Shown one piece after another: positions 33,878 to 44,003 of a stretch of 44,783 bases of DNA (positions within the stretch are counted from its first letter, which is position 1; every line of letters begins with the position of its first letter). Source of the stretch: Verrucomicrobiales bacterium. Lineage in GTDB: Bacteria > Verrucomicrobiota > Verrucomicrobiia > Verrucomicrobiales > DEV007. The DNA lies in assembly GCA_028033615.1 (NCBI GenBank), contig JAOFDG010000009.1, positions 1 through 44,783 on the forward strand, read 5' to 3'. Both the position numbers and the translations under genes were made by a program. The notes below the pieces were generated by a model. It searched no databases. It was given only the letters and a program-made list of their open reading frames with translations, and had not been told where the DNA came from.

Positions 33878-35974
33878 TTATTCAGCAAGGGGAACGAGCT
33901 GGATAGCATCGAGAATAACGAAACCGTCCGTGCCTTGGTTAGTCACTGTTAAAACTGATTTCATATCCGAGAGGAGCTGAGCGGAACCGATCGTACGGAA
34001 GCTCTTTCCTGGAGGCATGACCATTGTTTGATTGACAGTGAAGGAAGCCTTGTGTGTCCCACTTTTTATTTCAATGGGCACTTTTTTGGCACGGGTCGAA
34101 TGGGCCGAGTAAGCCATTCTAATCTCGTAACGACCGGTCTCAGGTGCAGTAAATTTGAAAGTGGCTATAGACTTACCATCTGCTCTGGCACCCTCATGGA
34201 TATAACCTGATCCAACGTAAGGCTTAAAGTTCTTTGAACCGGCCCAATGACCGGTCAAGGTCGCGTCCGCATCATCGAGCAATATTTCCCCAAGTGACTT
34301 TGGATTTATTGAAGAATGTTCTGCCATATCATCCGGTTCAGTGGATGGTTCCGGCAAATCAAGTACTTGTTCCTGAGCCAGGAGTCGATGACAGATTTTT
34401 GCATATTCCAAATCCTGAACTAAAACATTGTCCTTCGCTGCCAGTGCCGCAGCGACGCCTGCTCCCTGACCGATCACCATCCATGCACCTTCAATCCTCA
34501 ATGATGAAATGCCAACATGCGTGCAGGATAACGCGACAGGCACAAGCAGGTTATTACATTGCTCACGCTTAGGCAGAATTGCACGGTAAGGCACATGATA
34601 AGCATAGCCGACATTCTTCCCTTTTAGGCGTACTGGAAAAATTGTTCCCTCGTTAACCACGCCACCGTCCTTCAGAGCAATGCGCTGAACATCATGAGAA
34701 TCGATTGGAAACGATGAGATCGCAATCGGATCATCTTTTTTGGGGTCCTCAATAATATCCCTTTGGCTGATAACGTACATTCCTTTCATCCGCCTTGATT
34801 CACGTATGTAGAGGGTCGGTGAAAAATGACCATGACCGGCAAATTCGTCATTACACAAGCCCAATTTTGCATACTGATCACGAATTGATTTGGGCACGAC
34901 CGGGTCATTGGTCAGAAAATGGAAGAACTCCAAAGTGTATTGCTTATGCGTTTCCCAGATCCTCTTTCTCTTTACTTCGTTTGCCTCATGCCAGGAATTA
35001 CCACCTCCAACCAATCCTATCGAAAATTGTCGACCAATTGAGTTATTGCCGTCGAATTTTCCACCCGGCAAAGGATACAAATCGAATCCAAAACTCCTGC
35101 CACCGGATTTGATGTGACGTCGTATTATCTCGAAGCGGTCCGGGTCATATTGATCCGGTTCTGGCATGGGCACTTTATTCTTAATGTTATTTGTCAGACA
35201 CAATCGAAAGCTGTATGTCATAATCTTTTTGTCCCCGGCCTCCTTGGGCCCCGCATCGTCAGTAGTAACTAATGGAAGAATTTTGCCTTCATCATCAAAT
35301 CCATTAATACTAATCCTTTTCTTGGGATATTGTTTCCCCGCAAGAGATTCTCCGTACTCAGCACGGCTTTCACGACCGATGGTCCAATCAACGCCCGCGC
35401 TCGCCATAAGATCACCTTCGTAGGTACCATCAATAAAGACCTTAGCTTTATAGGTTCCATTATCAGTAATGATAGCGGTGATTCGTGCCCCCTCTTTGAT
35501 GACCGACTTGAGATACTTGCCTTTCATTACAGTCACTCCAGCCTCATCAAGCATTTTCATCGTCACTCGCATCGCAACGTGCGGCTCAAAGGTCCAACGT
35601 GAAGTGTCCTTTGTCCATGGATCGTAAGGCGCCTTAATTCTCCGATCAGTGTAGTCTTTGACCACGCGCGTGTGCCACTCATGAAATAGCCCCATTACCG
35701 TACTGCGAACCATCTGATTCGAATCACAGTGACTCAGCCCTCCTGTACTCATCGCACCAACATGCTCCGTCGGTTCCAGCAGAATAACAGAAGCCCTTTC
35801 GCGAGCAGCAGCTATTGCCGCGCAGAAGCCTCCAGGCGTCGAGCCGTAGACAATAACATCGGCTCTGTTTATGTCCGGCTCATCCGCAGCCAAGTACTGA
35901 GGAAGAACTACTAATGACAGGAAAGAAACTGATAACAACAGTCCTTTCACCGCTCCATTTATCTTTGCTAGCAT
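33878..35974 (-). CDS. Secreted FAD-dependent oxidoreductase with golvesin/Xly-type C-terminal domain
   Basis: About 698 residues. A signal peptide (MLAKINGAVKGLLLSVSFLS onward, cleavage near AADEP) precedes an FAD-binding fold: DVIVYGSTPGGFCAAIAAAR, then EPTEHVGAMSTGGLSHCD, characteristic of the FAD_oxidored family common in PVC bacteria. The catalytic and FAD domain ends near residue 590; the C-terminal 110 residues (FKFTAPETGRYEIRMAYSAH) match the golvesin/xanthan-lyase CBD-like fold. The start is the ATG at 35974; longer starts run into AT-rich sequence. The gene has clearly higher G+C than its surroundings and probably came by transfer from another PVC lineage. Its substrate is unknown; sugars or glycans are plausible. 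Confidence 0.82.
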   Translation of the reverse strand: MLAKINGAVKGLLLSVSFLSLVVLPQYLAADEPDINRADVIVYGSTPGGFCAAIAAARERASVILLEPTEHVGAMSTGGLSHCDSNQMVRSTVMGLFHEWHTRVVKDYTDRRIKAPYDPWTKDTSRWTFEPHVAMRVTMKMLDEAGVTVMKGKYLKSVIKEGARITAIITDNGTYKAKVFIDGTYEGDLMASAGVDWTIGRESRAEYGESLAGKQYPKKRISINGFDDEGKILPLVTTDDAGPKEAGDKKIMTYSFRLCLTNNIKNKVPMPEPDQYDPDRFEIIRRHIKSGGRSFGFDLYPLPGGKFDGNNSIGRQFSIGLVGGGNSWHEANEVKRKRIWETHKQYTLEFFHFLTNDPVVPKSIRDQYAKLGLCNDEFAGHGHFSPTLYIRESRRMKGMYVISQRDIIEDPKKDDPIAISSFPIDSHDVQRIALKDGGVVNEGTIFPVRLKGKNVGYAYHVPYRAILPKREQCNNLLVPVALSCTHVGISSLRIEGAWMVIGQGAGVAAALAAKDNVLVQDLEYAKICHRLLAQEQVLDLPEPSTEPDDMAEHSSINPKSLGEILLDDADATLTGHWAGSKNFKPYVGSGYIHEGARADGKSIATFKFTAPETGRYEIRMAYSAHSTRAKKVPIEIKSGTHKASFTVNQTMVMPPGKSFRTIGSAQLLSDMKSVLTVTNQGTDGFVILDAIQLVPLAE

Positions 35975-36133
35975 ATTAAAATATTTATGGTCTGTAAAAA
36001 GACCTATTGATAATATTGATAAGATTATTTTATTTATTAAATTTTTAAAGATATAGAACATCGCATCAATAACTAACAAGTCTCTGAAATATATATTTAT
36101 CTTTTTAACTTTATGTTTTATAGCTAATTGATA
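35975..36133. other. AT-rich divergent intergenic region
   Basis: About 160 bases, roughly 80% A+T, at the sharp right edge of the higher-G+C block. It must supply promoters for both the FAD gene (minus) and the following operon (plus). A small hairpin GGTCT-GTAAAA-AGACC lies at 35989-36004 in the FAD gene's leader, and a palindrome AAATATATATTT lies near 36089. No clear -35/-10 pair was identified. Confidence 0.4.
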
Positions 36134-36565
36134 ATGAAGTTACATATACCAATACTTACCGTTCTTATAGTCTCTTCATTCGCTTTATTTGGAGCGATAG
36201 CTCCAATGACTCCTATGGATTTAGAAAAGAATTCGGATCTCATTATTACGGGAAAAGTCATAGGTATGACATCAAAAATAACAAAATCAAAGGTAGAGAA
36301 AGCATTCGGCATTCATCGAGATAAAATATTTAAAGTGACAATAAAGATCACTAAAATCTTAAAGGGGAAGGGTGTTAAACTTGGTCAGAATATTAATATT
36401 GGGGCTTGGCAGCCTAGAGTGAGAATCCCTCCTTATCCTGGGCCACAGGGCAATCAGCTTATCCCCAATAAGAGTGATTTTGTTAAAGTGTACCTTTATG
36501 TAAAATCAGAGAATAATTATACTGCACTACTTCCTAATGGGTTTAAAATTAAAACCAATAAATGA
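36134..36565 (+). CDS. Small secreted hypothetical protein
   Basis: 143 residues with a hydrophobic signal segment (MKLHIPILTVLIVSSFALFG). The mature part has NSDLIITGKVIGM, then a Lys/Ile-rich strand region (KVTIKITKILKGKGVKLGQN) and PPYPGPQGNQLIPNKSDFVK. Overall it looks like a small beta-rich periplasmic or extracellular domain. I do not recognise the family. The start is the ATG at 36134; a TTG at 36128 adds two residues. The end overlaps the next gene as ATGA, so the two are coupled and may act together. Confidence 0.6.
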   Translation: MKLHIPILTVLIVSSFALFGAIAPMTPMDLEKNSDLIITGKVIGMTSKITKSKVEKAFGIHRDKIFKVTIKITKILKGKGVKLGQNINIGAWQPRVRIPPYPGPQGNQLIPNKSDFVKVYLYVKSENNYTALLPNGFKIKTNK

Positions 36566-37377
36566 CAAAAAGTTTCTTAATAACACTCGTTTCTATCCTT
36601 CCGTTCTTTACACTTATTTCAGTTTCGTTGGCTCAAGTTCAAAAAAAATCTTTAGCTGATCTTAAAGAGGTTAAAAAAGTTCATCAATTAAACCCCGGTA
36701 TTAAGGCAAAAGCCAAATCGATTAATTCAGACTTCCTCGTCTTTTCAGCAAAGCTCAAGGAGACAAAAAAAGTTCCTTTAGTGATATACCTGCATGGCGC
36801 AGGAGGCAGAGGAAATAATATTGAATCAATAACTAGATCTGTTGCGCCTCTATGGAGAGGGATAGTCAAAAATATGGATATTCCATGTATTTTGGTGGCT
36901 CCGCAATGTCTACGGGAAGCTCGGGGCGGTGGACGAGGTGGCTGGAAGTATGAAGAGCTTAATGAGTGGCTTAATCAATTAAAAGCCACCTTCCCAATCG
37001 ATTTGAAAAGAATCTATCTTACTGGTAATAGCATGGGCGGATACGGGTCATGGTTGTGGGGTGGTAATTCCCCCGAACACTTTGCTGCCATTGCTCCTAT
37101 AGTAGGAGGTATTGGACCTGGTGGGCCAAAAGATGTTACCAAGGAATTAGATAAATGGGCCAAGAATTTGGCTAAGGTTCCAGTCTACGCATTTGCCGGG
37201 GCCAAGGATAAGGTTGTTCCTGCTGAAAGATCGGAGCGTATCGTGGCTGCGATTCAAAAAGCTGGAGGTAAATTAGTCAAGATCAAGGTTTATCCTAATG
37301 AAGGACACGGAGCAAAGAGGCTAGTCCTGTCATCTGAGGAATTTTACAAATGGATGTTTTCTAAAAAGCGTAAATGA
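36562..37377 (+). CDS. Secreted alpha/beta hydrolase (esterase/prolyl oligopeptidase-like)
   Basis: 271 residues with a signal peptide (about 1-24, cut after SLAQ). The alpha/beta hydrolase core is clear: oxyanion region YLHGAGGRG (76-84), nucleophile elbow GNSMGG (S157), acid D216 in AGAKDKVVP, and H249 in NEGHG. This resembles the PHB-depolymerase/feruloyl-esterase-like and phospholipase/carboxylesterase groups found in PVC bacteria. The substrate is unknown; an ester on a polysaccharide side chain is a fair guess. It overlaps the preceding small secreted protein gene by four bases and converges on the DUF1501 gene. Confidence 0.85.
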   Translation: MTKSFLITLVSILPFFTLISVSLAQVQKKSLADLKEVKKVHQLNPGIKAKAKSINSDFLVFSAKLKETKKVPLVIYLHGAGGRGNNIESITRSVAPLWRGIVKNMDIPCILVAPQCLREARGGGRGGWKYEELNEWLNQLKATFPIDLKRIYLTGNSMGGYGSWLWGGNSPEHFAAIAPIVGGIGPGGPKDVTKELDKWAKNLAKVPVYAFAGAKDKVVPAERSERIVAAIQKAGGKLVKIKVYPNEGHGAKRLVLSSEEFYKWMFSKKRK

Positions 37378-37393
37378 TATTCATCTAAGATCG

Positions 37394-38842
37394 CTAAGCT
37401 AATATCTCTTTAACCACTTTTGCCTTTTCTACTCCAGTCAATCTGGCGTTTAGACCTTGAAATTTAAATGTAAATTTTTCGTGATCAATACCCAATGAGT
37501 GCAATATCGTTGCATTCATATCATGAGTATGGACAGGGTCTTTTTCAATATTATAGCAATAGTCATCAGTTTTTCCATGGACATGCCCTTGTTTGATTCC
37601 GCCTCCAGCCATCCAAATGCTGAAGCAACGACCGTGATGGTCTCTTCCGTTTCTTAATGAACCTTGACTGTATGCTGTGCGACCAAATTCCCCCCCCCAA
37701 ATGATAATTGTATCTTTCAATAGTCCTCTTTGCTCTAGGTCTGTGACCAATGCCGCAGAGGGCTGATCAGTGTCTTTACATTGCGCAGTAAGATGAGGTA
37801 TTAGGCTGCCGTGTTGGTCCCAGCCACGATGAAATAATTGAATGAATCGGACGTCGCGTTCTGCGAGTCTCCGCGCGAGTAGGCAGTTATAAGCATAGGT
37901 TCCCGGTTTTTTAGCTTGTTCGCCGTAAAGTTTGAAAGTGCTTTTTGGTTCATTAGAGATATCTACAATTTCAGGTGCTGCTGTTTGCATCCTAAATGCC
38001 ATTTCGTATTGAGCAATTCTAGTTTCAATTTCCGGATCCGCGAATTCCTGATAGGTCTCCTTATTGAGTGACGCTAGGTCGTCTAACATCCTTCTTCTCG
38101 TTGAACGGTCAATACCCGGTGGATCATTGAGATAGAGCAGGGGGTTTTTACCGCTTCGCATCAAGACGCCTTGGTGCTGACTTGGTAGGAATCCGCTACC
38201 CCACAGACGAGAAAAAATTGGCTGGCCTGGGTTCTTTCCATTGCCTTGGGATATTAAAACAATATATGAGGGCATATTAGAGTTGCTGCTGCCTAGCCCA
38301 TAACTTGCCCATGACCCAAGGCTGGGTCTTCCAGGTATTTGTGAGCCTGTGTTTAGTAGAGTAATCCCTGGGTCATGATTAATCGCTTCCGTGTGCATGG
38401 AGTTTATCACTGTGATTTTATCAGCCACTTTTCCTGTGTAGGGAACCATGTCGCTCATCCATGTGCCAGAATTTCCCCTTTGCTTCATCGGAGATACTGG
38501 CCCACACACTAATAATTTTTTTAAGCCTGCTGTCATGCCCGTTAGTCTTTGGCCGCCTCTAACGCTTTTAGGTAATTCTGATCCGTGAAGTTCGTTAATT
38601 CTTTCAGAGTGATCGAATAAGTCGATGTGCGATGGGCCTCCGGATTGAAACATGTAAATCACTCTTTTAGCCTTGGCTTTGAAGTGAGGAAGCTCAGGCA
38701 AACCTTTATTTGTTGGTGAAGATGTTTCTCCTTTGAGCATTGACGCTGCAGCAAGAGAGCCGAGAGCAATACCGGACTGGCCAAGTAAAGAGCGCCTATT
38801 AATTATATTAGCTGATGAATTAATATGATCTGAAATGTTCAT
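37394..38842 (-). CDS. DUF1501 family Tat-exported protein
   Basis: 482 residues with a Tat-type signal ([20 protein letters not shown], residues 15-34). The DUF1501 domain follows: [17 protein letters not shown], then [13 protein letters not shown] and [23 protein letters not shown] and a C-terminal GIDHEKF. These proteins adopt an alkaline-phosphatase/sulfatase-like fold and are abundant in Planctomycetes and Verrucomicrobia, always beside DUF1549/DUF1553 proteins, but no biochemical role is firmly established. The start overlaps the end of the DUF1553 gene by four bases (38839-38842), so the pair is translationally coupled. Confidence 0.93.
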   Translation of the reverse strand: MNISDHINSSANIINRRSLLGQSGIALGSLAAASMLKGETSSPTNKGLPELPHFKAKAKRVIYMFQSGGPSHIDLFDHSERINELHGSELPKSVRGGQRLTGMTAGLKKLLVCGPVSPMKQRGNSGTWMSDMVPYTGKVADKITVINSMHTEAINHDPGITLLNTGSQIPGRPSLGSWASYGLGSSNSNMPSYIVLISQGNGKNPGQPIFSRLWGSGFLPSQHQGVLMRSGKNPLLYLNDPPGIDRSTRRRMLDDLASLNKETYQEFADPEIETRIAQYEMAFRMQTAAPEIVDISNEPKSTFKLYGEQAKKPGTYAYNCLLARRLAERDVRFIQLFHRGWDQHGSLIPHLTAQCKDTDQPSAALVTDLEQRGLLKDTIIIWGGEFGRTAYSQGSLRNGRDHHGRCFSIWMAGGGIKQGHVHGKTDDYCYNIEKDPVHTHDMNATILHSLGIDHEKFTFKFQGLNARLTGVEKAKVVKEILA

Positions 38843-41823
38843 TGCCTAGTTACAAATTCATCCATGTTTAATAGAGTGCTTGCCACTAAGGTCCAAGCAG
38901 CATTATTTTTGGCATCCATTGAATTTTTTACAGTAGACTGGCCAGCCTTCAGTAAATAAATAGCATCCTTTTGACGAGACTCATAGGTTGATAGGTAATG
39001 AGTCAGAGATGACATCAAAATTGTTAATTCTTTTTGCTTTGGTTTTCGTCCTAACGTCTTGATAAAGCCTTCTTCTATCCCTTCTTGGGGAGTTGGTTTT
39101 AATGACATAATCTTGCCAAGTGATACTGCAGCTTCAAGATATTGAGGGTCATTTTGGAGAACGAGTGCCTGCATAGGGGTATTTGTTTGCAGTCTTCTTA
39201 CCGTACAAGTTTCTCTGTTCGGAGCATCAAATATAATCATTGAAGGTGGAGGCGAAGTCCTTTTCCAAACGGTGTACATGCTCCTTCTATGATTAGCACT
39301 ACCAGAACTAGGTAAGTATTTTTGGGAGGTGAATCCAGCAGGGTAACCGTAGTGACTCACATTAGCCCATAAGTCATTAGGCTGATAAGGATAGACGCTT
39401 GGCCCTCCGATCTCACGGTTCAATAGTCCAGAGGCAAAGAGAGCAGAGTCTCTCACAAATTCTGCATCTATTCTAAATCTTGGAGATCTGGATAATAATC
39501 GATTGTAAGGATCTTTCTCTTTTGCTTTCTTAGTTAAGTTTGATTTTTGCTTATAGGTGCCCGACATGACTATCCTTTTAATCATTTTTCGAAGGTCCCA
39601 GCCGCTGCTGATAAAATCTTTTGCAAGTCTATCGAGTAGCTCAGGATGAGAAGGGTATTCTCCTTGAGATCCAAAGTCTTCTGAAGTTTTGACGATTCCC
39701 GTACCAAAAATCATTTGCCAATAACGGTTCACAATTACTCTTGAAGTAAGTGGGTGGTTAGGATTGATGAGCCATTTTGCTAGATCAAATCTCGTGGATT
39801 CATTATCAGACGAGACGTCTTTTGGTTTTATTACAGACGGAGTTCCGGAATTGACCTCGTCGCCGTGCTGGTCGTATGCGCCTCTGATAAGGATATGTGT
39901 CTTTCTAGGTTTGTAATTCATAACCATCACCGTTGATTTTCCAGTGTCAGCGGTTTTTTTGATGGCTTTTTCTTCAAGGTTTAATTGGTTTATGTAGATT
40001 TTAAAAGTTCCTGAGACTGAAGAAAATGAGTCGTTGATCTTGTTCCAATCTTCATTACTTCTCTCGGATCGATCCTTGCTCAAGGCTAAATAAAGATCCT
40101 GATCAAATCCGGCTGGAGTTTTCTTCTGATAAATTTTTCCCCACGGATCCTCACCGTAATTGGCAATACTTGCAGCTTTAGCCCAATTTTTATTCTCGAG
40201 CTTATTCGTTCGTGAGTCCCAACTTGAGTCTGAAACTATATTAATTTTTTCTCCAGAGGGGAGAATTATGTGCATGCTTAAAATGAATCCAGCCGCGGAA
40301 CCTGCTTGGTTTGTAGCCTGAACGTGGATTGTATTAGGCCCTTTTAATAAATTTTTTACACTTATTTGTTTAGGCTTTGTCCAGTCTTCGTTCGTTCCGA
40401 TATTTTGTTCATTGATCTTGATTTTACATTCGTTGTCACAAGTGAACCAAATGAAAGCTTTTAATGGATCATTCTCTAGATTGAAGGTCTTTTTGAACTC
40501 TGTATTTGCAGATTTATTATCTTTGTCAGACCAGATCCATTTGACTGAATCATCAATTTTAAATTGAGTATCATTCTTGTTAGAATCTGGGCGCTGATTA
40601 TTTAAGGATTCTATTTTTTTATTTTCCCATTCATCTCTTTCTTTGGCTAAATTTACCTCTGGATTGATACGTTTCTTCCGAAGTTCTTTTATCCTCATGC
40701 CGGCGTCTCTTTTGACTCGGTCGATTGAGCAGATTGGTGACTCTGCTTCGATCAATGGCGCAGTGTTTGCATTTATAGCTCCGTTCCCAGGTTCACTAGA
40801 TGTATTAAAGAATGCGTAGAACTTGTAATACTCTTCTTGGGAAATTGGATCGTATTTATGGTCATGGCATTGAGCGCATTTCATAGTCATCCCCATGAAA
40901 ACCGTTGATACTGTATCAACTTTGTCGGTGGTATAGGTGACTCGGTACTCTTCAGCGATGGTTCCTCCTTCATGAGTGTTCATACCATTCCTAAGGAATC
41001 CTGTGGCGACCTTTTGTTGATTTGTATTGTTAGGTATCAAGTCACCGGCAATTTGTTCAAGAGCGAATTGATCAAAAGGTTTATTCTCAAGAAAAGAAGA
41101 AATGACCCAGTCTCTCCAAACCCACATGTCTCTATGATCATCAATTGAATACCCGTTAGTGTCTGCATATCTAGCCGCGTCAAGCCAGTTTACTGCTAGT
41201 CTCTCAGCAAAAGCTTTTGAACTAAGTAACCGGTCTACTGTTTTTTCGTAGGCATTAACACTTTGGTCACTTATGAATTTATTAATCTCACCTTGAGTAG
41301 GAGGTAATCCAGTTAGGTCTAAACTGAGGCGCCTCATTAATGTTTGGAGATCAGCGGTTGCTGAAGGACTTAATCCTGCCTCAGTTAATTTCGATTTTAT
41401 GAAATCATCAATGTTCCCTTCTTTAGGGTTGATCGGTTGGAATGACCAGTGTCCTTGGTACTCAGCACCTTCATCAATCCATTGACCTATCGTTTTAATT
41501 TCCCCAGTGTTAAGTTTATGATTTGATTCAGGAGGTGGCATTTGTTCATCAGGATCGGTCGAAGTGATTCTGTGCCAAAGACTACTCTCTTCTCGGTTCC
41601 CAGGAACGATCGCTCGTTCGCCTGACTTTTCTAATTCAGAGATCGCCTTTTCTCTGAGGTGAAGCTGAAGGTCTCCTTTGACAACTTTGGCGTCAGGTCC
41701 ATGGCATGAAAAACAGTTGTTCGAGAGTATAGGCTTAATACTTTTATTGAACTGAATTTTTTCAGCAAAGCTCTGAGAGTGCAATAAAAACACCAATAAA
41801 ATAGTTAAGCGGTAAACCATCAT
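38839..41823 (-). CDS. Planctomycete-type cytochrome c / DUF1549 / DUF1553 protein
   Basis: A 994-residue exported protein. After the signal peptide (about 1-20) comes a PSCyt1-type haem site CFSCH (C37, C40, H41). DUF1549 follows (about 140-360; [20 protein letters not shown]), then a beta-sandwich insertion around 420-560 ([20 protein letters not shown]) and DUF1553 (about 690-980; [38 protein letters not shown]). One covalently bound haem c suggests electron transfer outside the cytoplasm. Such proteins occur with DUF1501 in very many copies in PVC genomes. It overlaps the DUF1501 gene and lies 67 bases from the TonB receptor. Confidence 0.94.
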   Translation of the reverse strand: MMVYRLTILLVFLLHSQSFAEKIQFNKSIKPILSNNCFSCHGPDAKVVKGDLQLHLREKAISELEKSGERAIVPGNREESSLWHRITSTDPDEQMPPPESNHKLNTGEIKTIGQWIDEGAEYQGHWSFQPINPKEGNIDDFIKSKLTEAGLSPSATADLQTLMRRLSLDLTGLPPTQGEINKFISDQSVNAYEKTVDRLLSSKAFAERLAVNWLDAARYADTNGYSIDDHRDMWVWRDWVISSFLENKPFDQFALEQIAGDLIPNNTNQQKVATGFLRNGMNTHEGGTIAEEYRVTYTTDKVDTVSTVFMGMTMKCAQCHDHKYDPISQEEYYKFYAFFNTSSEPGNGAINANTAPLIEAESPICSIDRVKRDAGMRIKELRKKRINPEVNLAKERDEWENKKIESLNNQRPDSNKNDTQFKIDDSVKWIWSDKDNKSANTEFKKTFNLENDPLKAFIWFTCDNECKIKINEQNIGTNEDWTKPKQISVKNLLKGPNTIHVQATNQAGSAAGFILSMHIILPSGEKINIVSDSSWDSRTNKLENKNWAKAASIANYGEDPWGKIYQKKTPAGFDQDLYLALSKDRSERSNEDWNKINDSFSSVSGTFKIYINQLNLEEKAIKKTADTGKSTVMVMNYKPRKTHILIRGAYDQHGDEVNSGTPSVIKPKDVSSDNESTRFDLAKWLINPNHPLTSRVIVNRYWQMIFGTGIVKTSEDFGSQGEYPSHPELLDRLAKDFISSGWDLRKMIKRIVMSGTYKQKSNLTKKAKEKDPYNRLLSRSPRFRIDAEFVRDSALFASGLLNREIGGPSVYPYQPNDLWANVSHYGYPAGFTSQKYLPSSGSANHRRSMYTVWKRTSPPPSMIIFDAPNRETCTVRRLQTNTPMQALVLQNDPQYLEAAVSLGKIMSLKPTPQEGIEEGFIKTLGRKPKQKELTILMSSLTHYLSTYESRQKDAIYLLKAGQSTVKNSMDAKNNAAWTLVASTLLNMDEFVTRQ

Positions 41824-41890
41824 CTAGATCGATATACATAACATAAATTTTTATGCTTGGCGAGTTCCATACAGGTATAGGAATTCTTTT

Positions 41891-43969
41891 TTAGAAATTG
41901 TAGGTGACTCTGAGACCAATGTAACGCTCTAACCCTATTGTGCCTACCTGGAGTTTTGGTGTATCGTATCGATAGAGAAAGTATTCTTCGTTAGTTAAGT
42001 TACTGGCAAATGCTGTGATACTCCAATCATCTTGCCTGTAGCCAAGTCTTAGATTTAATATCGTATATTCTGGAAGATCGTCTCTTTCTAAACCCTCAAA
42101 AATAGACCGTGAAACCCTGGAACTAGTATATTTCATGTCGGCACCGAGAAAAAATCCACTTTCGAATTGGTACTCAAAACCTACAGAAGCGGTGAAATTT
42201 GGAGATCGGGGAAATTTTTCACCGGATAGAATCGTTTCTGTTCTGAACTGGTTTAATTTAAAATCTTCAAATTCAGTCACTGCAGCACCTAGTGAAGTGA
42301 ATAGAGTGAGGTCTTCATTTGCTTTTGCCTGTATTTCTAATTCTCCTCCGTATACCTGAGAGTCGTTGACATTAGAAATTATTGCAGTGCTGGAGTCTCC
42401 AGGTATTTGTGGAATGTTTACTTGTTGATCTTTCCAGTCCATATAGAAAAGGTTAGCGGAGTAGTTAATTTTTTTGTCTGGTGATTTACCCGATAATGAA
42501 AGTTCATAGTTCCATACTTTCTCATCCTTATATTCGTATTCAGAGTCATTGAGTAGATCATATTTCATCCCACCTGCACGGTAAGACTTCTGAGATTTAA
42601 GACCAATGGTATTGTTCTCGTTTATTTTATAATTTATCCCAATCTTTGGCAGTATCGCATCAGCTGATGAGGACTGTGAAGTGAATTTGGAGTTGATAAC
42701 TTCATTGTCATTGATGTCACGATAGATTCGGGAGTATCCCAATTTTTCATGGTCATAACGAAGGCCTCCAAATAATGACCATCTTGGAAGAATTTGAAGA
42801 TCCATTTCACCAAATAATGCAAGATTTTCAATTTCTACGTTTTCATAGTTTCGACTTCTAAAATCATTGAAAGGTAGTTTCTGATCATATGAATGATTCA
42901 TTTCGCCATCTAAATAGAAGATGCCTGCACTACTTTTTATTAGTCCTTTTTGGTAAATACCTTTGATTTGTCTGGAAATAGTCTCCTCCTCTATTTTACC
43001 GTTCTTTGATAAATCTATGGAAGGAAATTCTGTGTGAGTTCTCACAATACCGCTTAAGCTTTCAATACTCCAATATTCATTAATGGGTTTAAAAATTGAT
43101 AAGTTTGCTTGAGAAACCTCAGTAGAGATAGCTGGTATAAAAGCTGGTAATGACTGTAGACCCCAAATTCTGTCTTGCCAATCAACACCGGCTGAAGGAC
43201 CATCTACATCCTGATATTGTGGAGCATCATATGAGTGTGATGCTGTGAGCTTTGCTTGTGGTCCATTTTCACCAGATGGCTGATAGAGGATTTTAGCTCT
43301 TAGTTGATAGTACTTGTCTTCTTTTCTCTCTGAGAGTTTGGGTAACCCCTCTGATAAGGGGTAATTGAATTCACCGTCATGATCTAGTATTTCTGCAGTG
43401 AACCTTGCGGCAAGGTATTCATTTATCGGGCCAGATACCATCAATGCACTTTCATAAAGGTTATTTTCTCCTAAACCAAAAAGTAGGGATCCTTCTTCGT
43501 CGAAAGTTGGGTTTTTAGTCTGTATATTAATTTGCCCAGACGTTGAAACGCGACCACCTGCTGTTCCCTGTGGTCCACGTAATAATGTGACACTGTCTAA
43601 ATCCCAAGTTCCCAGAGAACCACGTCTCGCTCCTTCAAGTGATTGGGCAATTCCATCAACATAAATATGAGAAAGAGGTTTACTTGGTAGAAGACCATTA
43701 CCCTCGGAGTTGATTCCTCTAATAAGATAACCTGAATCAACGGAATCAGCGATAGAAATGTTAGAGATAGCTCTGAACGAATCAGATAATTCACGCATTA
43801 TAGAACGCTCGATAAATTCTCCACTCATCATTGAGCTGCTGTGATGAGAATCTAAGAAATCTACACTAAGGGAATCAGTATTAAACCCTTCTTCTGCAGC
43901 AGAAAATGAAGCAGTGACGAAAAGCAAGCCTATCAATGTTGAATTAACTATTGATTTGATTCTTTTCAT
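41891..43969 (-). CDS. TonB-dependent outer-membrane receptor
   Basis: 692 residues: a signal peptide (about 1-24), a plug domain (about 45-150, with IRGINSEGNG, IYVDGIAQSL and VTLLRGPQGTAGGRVSTSGQ) and a beta-barrel ending in the terminal aromatic of YIGLRVTYNF. No N-terminal carboxypeptidase-like or secretin domain is seen, and the TonB box is not obvious. The barrel resembles receptors in the iron/siderophore and nutrient group of Pseudomonadota (pesticin/FyuA-like annotation is common). The ligand cannot be told. It lies between the DUF6807 gene (34 bases upstream) and the DUF1553 gene, all on one strand. Confidence 0.9.
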   Translation of the reverse strand: MKRIKSIVNSTLIGLLFVTASFSAAEEGFNTDSLSVDFLDSHHSSSMMSGEFIERSIMRELSDSFRAISNISIADSVDSGYLIRGINSEGNGLLPSKPLSHIYVDGIAQSLEGARRGSLGTWDLDSVTLLRGPQGTAGGRVSTSGQINIQTKNPTFDEEGSLLFGLGENNLYESALMVSGPINEYLAARFTAEILDHDGEFNYPLSEGLPKLSERKEDKYYQLRAKILYQPSGENGPQAKLTASHSYDAPQYQDVDGPSAGVDWQDRIWGLQSLPAFIPAISTEVSQANLSIFKPINEYWSIESLSGIVRTHTEFPSIDLSKNGKIEEETISRQIKGIYQKGLIKSSAGIFYLDGEMNHSYDQKLPFNDFRSRNYENVEIENLALFGEMDLQILPRWSLFGGLRYDHEKLGYSRIYRDINDNEVINSKFTSQSSSADAILPKIGINYKINENNTIGLKSQKSYRAGGMKYDLLNDSEYEYKDEKVWNYELSLSGKSPDKKINYSANLFYMDWKDQQVNIPQIPGDSSTAIISNVNDSQVYGGELEIQAKANEDLTLFTSLGAAVTEFEDFKLNQFRTETILSGEKFPRSPNFTASVGFEYQFESGFFLGADMKYTSSRVSRSIFEGLERDDLPEYTILNLRLGYRQDDWSITAFASNLTNEEYFLYRYDTPKLQVGTIGLERYIGLRVTYNF

Positions 43970-44003
43970 TGTGGCAGGCTTTGATGAATTACTAACTATT
44001 AAT

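Noticed and set aside
34028..35914. Several long open frames opposite the FAD oxidoreductase gene
   Set aside because: They are antisense shadows caused by the higher G+C; no domain, start context or neighbour supports them.
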